From the NCBI RefSeq assembly GCF_029263575.1, contig NZ_JAJUFV010000007.1, positions 1 to 42,685 on the forward strand: a stretch of DNA of 42,685 nucleotides, in the 5' to 3' direction. Positions 36,648-42,685 of this stretch are shown piece after piece; positions within the stretch are counted from its first letter, which is position 1, and each line of letters starts with the position of its first letter. The DNA comes from Microbacterium sp. (GTDB lineage Bacteria > Actinomycetota > Actinomycetes > Actinomycetales > Microbacteriaceae). The notes beneath the pieces are model-generated. The model saw only the letters and a list, made by a program, of their open reading frames with translations. It was not told the origin of the DNA and did no database searches. A program made the translations under genes and the position numbers.

Positions 36648-39600
36648 ATGACTGCTACTGCTCTCGATGCGATTCGACTCGCCCTGTCCCTGCCCCCTGG
36701 CACCCGCCCTACGCCTGAGCAGCGCGCGACGCTGCGCGGTTTCGAGGGGTGGGGGCCGCTCGCGAAGGCGTTCGACACGACCCCGGAGGGGAAGTGGCTG
36801 CAGATCGCCGACGATCTCGACGACCTCCTCAGCGAGGAAGCGTTCGCGCATGCCCGCGATCAGGTCGACACGTCGTTCTTCACCCCGCCGACCGTCACCG
36901 ACGCCCTGTTCCGTGTGCTCGCGGCGACTGGCTTCACGGGCGGCAATGCGGTTGAGCTCGGGTGCGGTTCGGGCCTGGTGATCGACGCGACACCGGAGGC
37001 GTGGGACGTGTCGTGGACGGGTGTGGAGATCGATCCGACCTCGGCGCGCATCGCGTCGCTGTTGAACCCGGACGCGAAGATCCACACCGGGAGGCTCGAA
37101 GAGACTGCGCTTGCGGATGGGCAGGCGGATGCGGTGGTGGGGAACGTGCCGTTCTCGTCGGCGCGCGTGCATGACCCGTTGCACGACTTCGACGGGAACC
37201 TGCATGGCTATTTCTTCCACCGGGCGATGCTCGCGCTGCGTCCGGGCGGGTACGCCGTCCTGATCACGTCGCGGCACATGCTCGACGGTGGGGATCTGGC
37301 GAAGCTCGTCCGCGGGTCGGAGGATGTCGCGTTCATCGGTGCCGTCAGGCTCCCGTCGGGAGTGTTCCCGGGGACGGAGGTTCCGGCGGACATCGTCGTG
37401 TTGCGTCGGAACGATGAGGCCCACACGGTCGCCCCGTACCGGTTCGCGGGCGACTTCGAACTGGCCCCGGGACAGTACCGGGAGATGGACATGCGGCCGA
37501 GGGTCGGCGGCGGCACGTATGACGCCCAGCCGATCTCCCGCTACTGGGAGGGCCGCACCGGGCAGATCGCGGGTGTCCACGAGGCGACAGGCGCCTACCA
37601 GATGCCACTTCGGGTGAAGGCGACGAACCCGGTCGTGGCGATCGAGAAGGCGGTCGCCGAGCTGATTGACAGCGGCCTGCCCGCGTTCACGCCCCGCCAG
37701 GCCGGCGACGACCTGTCCGACGTGATCCTCGAATCCCCGCTCGGGCACGCCGAGGGCTCCTTCCAGGTGTGGGAGGACGGGCAGATCGTGAAGATCACCG
37801 ACGGCCAGTACAAGCCGGTGCGTGCCAGCGAGGAACTGCGGGCACTGATCACGCTGCGGGACATCGCCGTGGAACTGGTCGACCTCGAAGCCGAATATGA
37901 CCTCGACGATGACGCGCTCGTCCCGATCCGGGAAGTCGCCCTCGACCAGTACGAGGCGTACGTCGCCGAGTACGGCCCGCTGAACCGGGGAACGCTCGTG
38001 GAAGGCAAGGTCGACCCGGAGACGGGCCTTCCCGCCCTGTCGTGGCGGCGCCCGCCGATGGCGGGGTTCCGTTCCGACCCGGCGTCGTCGCTGGTGTTCG
38101 CGCTCGAGGTATTCGATCAGGACACCGGCGAGGCGGCACCGGCACCGATCCTCACGCGGCGCGTGAACCGCCGCCCCGTGCACGTCGACCGGGTCGATAC
38201 CGCCGCGGAGGCCGTGTCGGTGTCGCTCGGGGAGTCGGGACGCATCGACCTCGACCGGATCCGGGACTTGCTCGCCCTGCCCGATGAGGAGGCGACGCGT
38301 GCCGCCCTGTCGGGCTTGGTGTTCTGGGATGAGCGGGGCGAGTGCGTGTCGGCGGCGGAGTATCTGTCTGGTGATGTGCGTGCGAAGCTCGCCCGCGCCG
38401 AGGCGGCGGGCCTGACCGAGAACGCGGAGGCTCTGCGCGCGGTGGTGCCGGATGATCTTGGCCCGTTGGACATCACGATCACGCCGTCGAATCCGCTGAT
38501 TACTGCCGCGGATGTGGAGGCGTTCATGCGGGACGATCTCGGCTTCCGGGCCGTGAGCGTGTCGGTGGAGGGCACGTCGCGCGTGTGGGACGTGAACCCG
38601 CGGCACTGCTGGGGAGAGTCGTCGGAGGCGCGGATGAACTTCGCGACGCCGGACATGGAGCTGGCGAAGATCGTCGAGCACATGCTGATGTCGCGCCTGC
38701 CGGAGGTGAAGGATCGCGTCGTCACCGAGGACGGTGAGCGGTATGTGAAGAACCCGTCGAAGTCGGCCGCGGCCGCGGAGAAGGTCGCCCTCCTCGCGGA
38801 CCGGTTCACGACGTGGCTGTGGGAGGACAAGGCGCGTGCTGAGCGCATCTGCAGCGAGTACAACGCCCGGTTCAATGCGCACGTGCCGCGCGTGTACACG
38901 GGGGAGGGGTTCACCTTCCCTGGCCTGGCGGACACGTTCACGCCGTACACGCATCAGCGGGCCGCGGTGGAGCGCATCGTCACCAGCGAGCGGGCATTCA
39001 TCGCTCACCCCGTAGGCGCCGGAAAGACGGCGAGCATGCTGATGTCGGCGATGACGCTCAAGCAGTTCGGACTCAGTTCCCGCCCGGCGATTGTCTGTCC
39101 CAACCATCTCTTGGACCAGATCGCGCGGGAGGCGCAGCAGCTCTACCCGACGGGCCGGTTCCTGATCGCCAGCCGCGACGATCTCACGAAGGATGCCCGG
39201 CGCCTGTTCGCCGCCCGGTGCGCGACCGGCAACTGGGATGCCGTGATCATGACGCACGCCGCGTTCACGTCGATTCCCGTCCACCCGGACACCGAGGCGG
39301 CATACCTGGCGCGGGAGAAGGCCGCGAAGCGTAAGGCGATGATCGACGCCGAGGCCGGTTCGAAGGGCGCGAAGGCGATCGCTCGGGCGATGAAGTCCGT
39401 AGAGGCGAAGATCGGCCGTCTGCGCGACGGCGTCGGCGACAGCGAGGGAACCGTCTGGTTCGATCAGCTCGGCATCGACTGGCTCGCCATCGACGAGGCG
39501 CACATGTTCCGTCGCCTCGACACGGGATCCACGAACCGCGATTCGGGGTTCGGGTCGGGAGTGTCCAAGCGGGCCACCGACCTGCACGTGAAGATCGAAG

Positions 39601-41333
39601 CTCTCGCCGAGAAGCACCCCGGAAAGCCGATCGTCGGCCTGTTCTCCGGGACGCCGTTCAGCAACACGCTCGCCGAGATGTGGGTGTGGCAGCGCATGCT
39701 GCAGCCGGACGTGCTTGACCAGATGGGGCTGACGAGCTTCGACGCGTGGACGGGATCGTTCATCCGGTACGAATCGAACATCGAAGTCGCCCCGGACGGT
39801 TCCGGGTTCCGCATGTACCGGCGTCCCGTCGGCGTCGTCAACACTCCCGAGCTCAAGACGATGTTCGGGCAGGTCGCCGACATCCTCGACCCCGCCTCTC
39901 TCGGCCTCGCACGCCCCGACAGCACCGAGCACACCGTGATCGTGGATCCGTCGCCGCAGCAGGCCGAATACGTGAAGGGACTCGCCGCGCGTGCCGACGC
40001 GATCCGCGGCAACAGCCCCACCCCCGACGGGGCCCCCAAAGAGGACAACATGCTCCTCGTGTGCGGCGACGGGCGCGCCATCGCAGTGGACCCGCGGCTG
40101 CGCGGCATCGACGAGGAGTCGACGAAGCTGACCCGTGCCGCCGAACTGATCGCTGATGCGCACCACGAGCAGGCAGAGCGCCGGTTCGGCCAGTCACAGA
40201 CGCCCGGCGCCTTCCAGCTGGTGTTCCTCGACCAGGGCACCCCGAAGCCGGACACGTCAGCGTCGTACGGGCGTCTGCGGGCGATGCTCGTCGCCCGCGG
40301 CATCCCCGCCGACCGGATCCGGTTCGTGCACGACGCAAAGACCGACAAGGCCCGTGCCGCGCTGTTCGCGTCCTGCCGGGACGGTTCCGTGTCGGTGCTG
40401 ATCGGGTCGACGCCGAAGCTCGGCATGGGGACGAACATTCAGACGCGCCTCACGCACATCTGGCATCTGGATGCGCCGTGGCTGCCCGCTGACATGATCC
40501 AGCGCGACGGCCGCGGCGTCCGCCCCGGGAACCTCGCCGGACACGTCACGATCACCCGCCTCGCCACCGAGGGATCCTTCGATTCCTTCGTCTATGCCGC
40601 CATCGAAAGGAAGTCTCGGTCGTTCGATGCGCTGTACGCGACCGGCGCGACCGCGCGCGAGATCGAGGACGTGTCGCAGGCGACGCTATCGTTCGCTGAG
40701 GTGAAGGCCCTCGCCACCGGGAACCCGCTTCTGCTCGAGCAGGCGAAGGTCCGCGCCGAGGTGAAGCGTCTGCAGATGCTCCGTTCGGTTCACCTGCAGT
40801 CGGTCAGCGAGGCCCGTCAGCGGGCCGACTTCGCCGAGCAGCGGGCACGGTCGCTGCGCAACGAGGCGGCACTTCTCGACACCGCCGCACCGGCCGCGAC
40901 TGCCGAGGACGAAGCCGAGAAGCCCGGTCTGGTGCGGCTCGCTGAGGGACACCTGGCGGGCTCGTGGGCGGTCGCCCCCTGGCGGGGCTTCCGTCTCGAC
41001 CACGGGCGGGCCGGAACGGTGCGGCTCGCACACGAGGGGCGCACGCTCGGCCACGTCGACATCCCCGCGAAGGTCGACCGGCGCGGCGCCGACGGTGTCG
41101 CCCGATACCTCGCCGGCCAGGTGAACACCCTCATCGACGAGATGGAGGAGCGGGCGGCGAAGCACCGCGCACGGGCTGTGGAGCTCGACGAGCAGGCCGC
41201 AGACGCTCGCGCCGCTGTGGAACGGGCCGTGTTCGACAGTGAGGACGCCCTGCAGGCGGCTCTCGCCGAGGCGGCACGCATCGACACGCTCATCGCCAGC
41301 GAGGTGACCGGCGCCGGCGTGCAGGCCGCATGA
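36648..41333 (+). CDS. N12-class adenine methylase-SNF2 helicase fusion (DarB-like)
   Basis: 1561 residues. An N-terminal DNA adenine methyltransferase domain shows DTSFFTPPTVTDAL (about 74-87), VELGCGSG (SAM binding, about 104-111) and catalytic motif GNVPF in place of NPPF (about 163-167), then RPGGYAVLITS. A helicase core follows: THQRAAVERIV, Walker A HPVGAGKTAS (~786), DEAH box AIDEAHMF (~947), GLFSGTPFSN, LIGSTPKLGMGTNIQ, and the motif VI-like MIQRDGRGVRPG (~1284). The C-terminal end (about 1360-1561) is coiled and Ala/Arg/Glu-rich. This is the N12 adenine-specific methylase type (COG4646). A comparable phage P1 protein, DarB, protects incoming DNA from restriction. Here an anti-restriction role during conjugation is inferred. 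The start is six bases after CATGCA. Confidence 0.85.
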   Translation: MTATALDAIRLALSLPPGTRPTPEQRATLRGFEGWGPLAKAFDTTPEGKWLQIADDLDDLLSEEAFAHARDQVDTSFFTPPTVTDALFRVLAATGFTGGNAVELGCGSGLVIDATPEAWDVSWTGVEIDPTSARIASLLNPDAKIHTGRLEETALADGQADAVVGNVPFSSARVHDPLHDFDGNLHGYFFHRAMLALRPGGYAVLITSRHMLDGGDLAKLVRGSEDVAFIGAVRLPSGVFPGTEVPADIVVLRRNDEAHTVAPYRFAGDFELAPGQYREMDMRPRVGGGTYDAQPISRYWEGRTGQIAGVHEATGAYQMPLRVKATNPVVAIEKAVAELIDSGLPAFTPRQAGDDLSDVILESPLGHAEGSFQVWEDGQIVKITDGQYKPVRASEELRALITLRDIAVELVDLEAEYDLDDDALVPIREVALDQYEAYVAEYGPLNRGTLVEGKVDPETGLPALSWRRPPMAGFRSDPASSLVFALEVFDQDTGEAAPAPILTRRVNRRPVHVDRVDTAAEAVSVSLGESGRIDLDRIRDLLALPDEEATRAALSGLVFWDERGECVSAAEYLSGDVRAKLARAEAAGLTENAEALRAVVPDDLGPLDITITPSNPLITAADVEAFMRDDLGFRAVSVSVEGTSRVWDVNPRHCWGESSEARMNFATPDMELAKIVEHMLMSRLPEVKDRVVTEDGERYVKNPSKSAAAAEKVALLADRFTTWLWEDKARAERICSEYNARFNAHVPRVYTGEGFTFPGLADTFTPYTHQRAAVERIVTSERAFIAHPVGAGKTASMLMSAMTLKQFGLSSRPAIVCPNHLLDQIAREAQQLYPTGRFLIASRDDLTKDARRLFAARCATGNWDAVIMTHAAFTSIPVHPDTEAAYLAREKAAKRKAMIDAEAGSKGAKAIARAMKSVEAKIGRLRDGVGDSEGTVWFDQLGIDWLAIDEAHMFRRLDTGSTNRDSGFGSGVSKRATDLHVKIEALAEKHPGKPIVGLFSGTPFSNTLAEMWVWQRMLQPDVLDQMGLTSFDAWTGSFIRYESNIEVAPDGSGFRMYRRPVGVVNTPELKTMFGQVADILDPASLGLARPDSTEHTVIVDPSPQQAEYVKGLAARADAIRGNSPTPDGAPKEDNMLLVCGDGRAIAVDPRLRGIDEESTKLTRAAELIADAHHEQAERRFGQSQTPGAFQLVFLDQGTPKPDTSASYGRLRAMLVARGIPADRIRFVHDAKTDKARAALFASCRDGSVSVLIGSTPKLGMGTNIQTRLTHIWHLDAPWLPADMIQRDGRGVRPGNLAGHVTITRLATEGSFDSFVYAAIERKSRSFDALYATGATAREIEDVSQATLSFAEVKALATGNPLLLEQAKVRAEVKRLQMLRSVHLQSVSEARQRADFAEQRARSLRNEAALLDTAAPAATAEDEAEKPGLVRLAEGHLAGSWAVAPWRGFRLDHGRAGTVRLAHEGRTLGHVDIPAKVDRRGADGVARYLAGQVNTLIDEMEERAAKHRARAVELDEQAADARAAVERAVFDSEDALQAALAEAARIDTLIASEVTGAGVQAA

Positions 41334-41362
41334 CGCGCACGTAGAGCCCCGCCGGGGGCAAC

Positions 41363-41403
41363 GCGAGACGCCTACCGCCAGATCGTGGCGGTAGGCGTCT
41401 CGC
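41363..41403 (+). terminator. 18-bp hairpin after the methylase-helicase gene
   Basis: Arms 41363-41380 and 41386-41403 are perfectly complementary, with a five-base loop, followed by CTTGTGTCGTT. A strong terminator. Confidence 0.85.
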
Positions 41404-41433
41404 CTTGTGTCGTTACCTGCCCATCTCTGATTC

Positions 41434-41462
41434 TTGCACCTTCCATTTTGGTAGGTTATGTT
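41434..41462 (+). promoter_or_regulatory. Housekeeping-type promoter
   Basis: TTGCAC (41434-41439), 17 bases, TATGTT (41457-41462), about 50 bases upstream of the gene at 41514. It is the most canonical promoter in the window and contrasts with the CATGAT-type sites. Confidence 0.7.
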
Positions 41463-41513
41463 CGTGGGAGAGCAAGGGAGACAGGCTCCCGGCCACATCA
41501 TCAGGAGGATGAC

Positions 41514-41708
41514 ATGAGCACCTACGCCACCCGCGACGAGGCCATCAACCGCGAGATCATCGACGCCATCGAGGCGGGCGAGGCCAGCCGCGACGAGTTC
41601 GACATCGACGCGATCGCCGACGCGGTGCTCGGCGACCACGCCGCCGGCTACGCGGTCCAGGTCGACGAGGCCGAGTTCTGGCAGATCGTCGCCGCCAACG
41701 CCCGCTGA
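41514..41708 (+). CDS. Small acidic protein
   Basis: 64 residues, ATG at 41514, behind AGGAGGATGAC. Sequence starts MSTYATRDEAINREIIDAIE and is acidic and helical throughout (ASRDEFDIDAIADAVLGDHA). It has its own sigma-70-like promoter and is bounded by terminators on both sides, so it is a self-contained unit and probably well expressed. Small acidic proteins on plasmids include DNA mimics and anti-restriction factors, but no specific family is recognisable here. Confidence 0.7.
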   Translation: MSTYATRDEAINREIIDAIEAGEASRDEFDIDAIADAVLGDHAAGYAVQVDEAEFWQIVAANAR

Positions 41709-41716
41709 GACACGAA

Positions 41717-41747
41717 GAGCGCCCCACCCGTCGCGGGTGGGGCGCTC
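41717..41747 (+). terminator. 14-bp hairpin after 41708
   Basis: Arms 41717-41730 and 41734-41747 are perfectly complementary with a three-base loop TCG, eight bases after the stop. A strong terminator. Confidence 0.8.
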
Positions 41748-41763
41748 GGGATCGGAGACGACG

Positions 41764-42108
41764 ATGACGACCAAGATGACCGGCGCGGAGATCGCCGCCA
41801 CCCGCCACCTGCTCGGGCTCTCACCGACCGACCTCGCCTACCAGCTCGGCGTGTCCCGCCAGTCCGTGAAGGATTGGGAACGCGGGCGCTTCACAGCACG
41901 CGAGGGCGTGGTCGGCGACCTGTATGCGCGGCGCGCGGCGCACGACGCCGAGACGGCGCGCCTGATCCACGGTGCGCAGGACGGGGTGCCGATCGGCCTC
42001 CTGTCGGGGCCGAAGCCGCGCGGCTGGTACCTCGCGCTCGGCGCGCGCGTGCTCGACGCCGTGCCCGACGCGATGCTCGAGTGGGCCGAAGACCTGGGGG
42101 TCGCATGA
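41764..42108 (+). CDS. XRE-type helix-turn-helix protein
   Basis: 114 residues from the ATG at 41764, behind GGAGACG; the frame opens at 41737 inside the terminator. MTGAEIAATRHLLGLSPTDL, then AYQLGVSRQSVKDWERGRF is a clear XRE/Cro fold (about residues 5-45). The C-terminal half (PRGWYLALGARVLDAVPDAM) is helical and may serve dimerisation. It is coupled by ATGA to the zinc-finger gene at 42105. It follows a terminator closely, so expression may depend on read-through or a promoter not obvious here. Confidence 0.82.
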   Translation: MTTKMTGAEIAATRHLLGLSPTDLAYQLGVSRQSVKDWERGRFTAREGVVGDLYARRAAHDAETARLIHGAQDGVPIGLLSGPKPRGWYLALGARVLDAVPDAMLEWAEDLGVA

Positions 42109-42662
42109 CCGCCTACGGCGCACCCGACGGCCACGGCCGGTACGGGATGCTCGAGGCCGACGACGGCAAGCTGCGCTGCCACGAGTGCGGGGAATGGCGG
42201 GCACACCTCGCCACGCACGCCCGACTCGCGCACGACATCACCGCGGCCGAGTACCGCGAGCGGCACGGCCTCGGCGCGACGACCCGCCTCGTCGGGACCG
42301 CGGTCCGCGAGAAGATGCGCGTCGCCTACGACCGGAACCGCGACCTGCACCTCGCCGTGCTCGAGCAGCACCGGGATCCGGGCCTCGCCGCCGCGAACTC
42401 GAGGTCGCACACGAAATCGGCTCCGTGGGCGCCCGAGGTGCGCGCGAAGCGACAGGCCGTGGGGCGCGCGAGACGATCGCCCGACCTCACGCCCGAGCAG
42501 GCGCGCCGGCTCGGCGACGGTATCGACCTGCAGCAGTGGGCCGACGCCGCACGCGAGCTGCTCGCCGAGGGCGCCACCATCGCGGCCATCGCCCGCGCGA
42601 GCGGCGGCATCATGGGGACGACCGTCGCCCAGCGCCTCCGCCGCTACCCGCCCCGCCCCTGA
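42105..42662 (+). CDS. Ros/MucR-type zinc-finger protein
   Basis: 185 residues from the ATG at 42105, overlapping the XRE stop. LRCHECGEWRAHLATHARLA, then HDITAAEYRERHGL has C25, C28, H38 and H43, spaced C-x2-C-x9-H-x4-H, the prokaryotic Ros/MucR zinc finger, with the family's usual 'E-Y-R-E-...-G-L' after it. The middle is basic (RAKRQAVGRARRS). The C-terminus has a helix-turn-helix-like segment (EGATIAAIARASGGIMGTTV). Probably a DNA-binding regulator. It is transcribed with the XRE gene; their targets are unknown. Confidence 0.8.
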   Translation: MTAYGAPDGHGRYGMLEADDGKLRCHECGEWRAHLATHARLAHDITAAEYRERHGLGATTRLVGTAVREKMRVAYDRNRDLHLAVLEQHRDPGLAAANSRSHTKSAPWAPEVRAKRQAVGRARRSPDLTPEQARRLGDGIDLQQWADAARELLAEGATIAAIARASGGIMGTTVAQRLRRYPPRP

Positions 42663-42685
42663 CGCCCGCCGGCGCGGGCTCCCCT

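Noticed and set aside
36567..40166. A 1199-codon open frame on the minus strand
   Set aside because: It lies opposite the methylase-helicase gene, whose motifs are unmistakable. The minus product is Arg/His/Val-rich without domains, as expected for a high-GC shadow frame.
1..42685. tRNA and rRNA genes
   Set aside because: No cloverleaf-like GGTTCGANNCC segments with matching acceptor stems and no ribosomal RNA sequence were noticed on reading. A covariance-model scan would be decisive.

Overview
The window is a stretch of high-GC actinobacterial DNA that looks like part of a conjugative plasmid or plasmid-like integrative element, not an ordinary chromosome segment. A WhiB-family protein (33710-34141, minus) places the host in the Actinomycetota. 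A Microbacteriaceae host such as Microbacterium is my guess from general style only. I see no rRNA, tRNA or CRISPR array. Recognisable element functions are a multi-spanning type IV secretion-like membrane protein (612-3875), a ParA/ribbon-helix-helix partition pair with a large repeat field (28199-30064), a primase-type replication initiator (26164-28191), a DnaB helicase (32301-33713), RusA, a tyrosine integrase next to a degenerate copy of itself (22824-24935), an excisionase-like HTH protein (19456-19692), and a 1561-residue adenine methylase-helicase fusion (36648-41333).

Layout: 1-4471 is the tail of a transfer operon. 4546-8155 holds small accessory genes, including two paralogues with a WHPxxWLP core and a lipoprotein. 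8216-13277 carries two divergent gene blocks, each with a 424-residue plus-strand protein that has an N-terminal GFNPNQ tag and LRV-like repeats; an M50-like membrane protease gene overlaps the first. 13274-16422 is a run of eight small, mostly unknown genes with short overlaps and recurring leaders. 16493-19143 encodes a second ParA-like ATPase, RusA and an SprT-like metalloprotease. 19456-22784 has the HTH protein, then an ImmA/IrrE metallopeptidase, a MAB_1171c/DUF6545-like membrane protein and a PAP2-like protein in tight overlap. 22824-26008 is the integration module and two small regulated genes. 26164-30064 is replication and partition. 30077-34448 is a minus-strand block with DnaB, WhiB, a DUF2786 protein and unknowns. 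34837-36579 contains an HTH protein, a zinc ribbon and a ComEC-type metallo-beta-lactamase-fold protein. 36648-42662 holds the methylase-helicase and a small HTH/Ros-type zinc-finger operon.

The most striking feature is regulatory. Five sites share a two-part motif (GGGAAT-like, exactly 14 bases, CATGAT). In four of them the CATGAT is followed by six bases and then the start codon, which fits leaderless transcription. This geometry sets the starts of four genes, one of them a 46-residue gene easily missed. A related box, CCCGCGCATGA, recurs about twenty times between genes and almost always points into a gene start. A third motif, TTGCCGTAGAGCAG, precedes three genes. Together these suggest an element-wide promoter system. 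Its recognising factor is not identifiable from the sequence.
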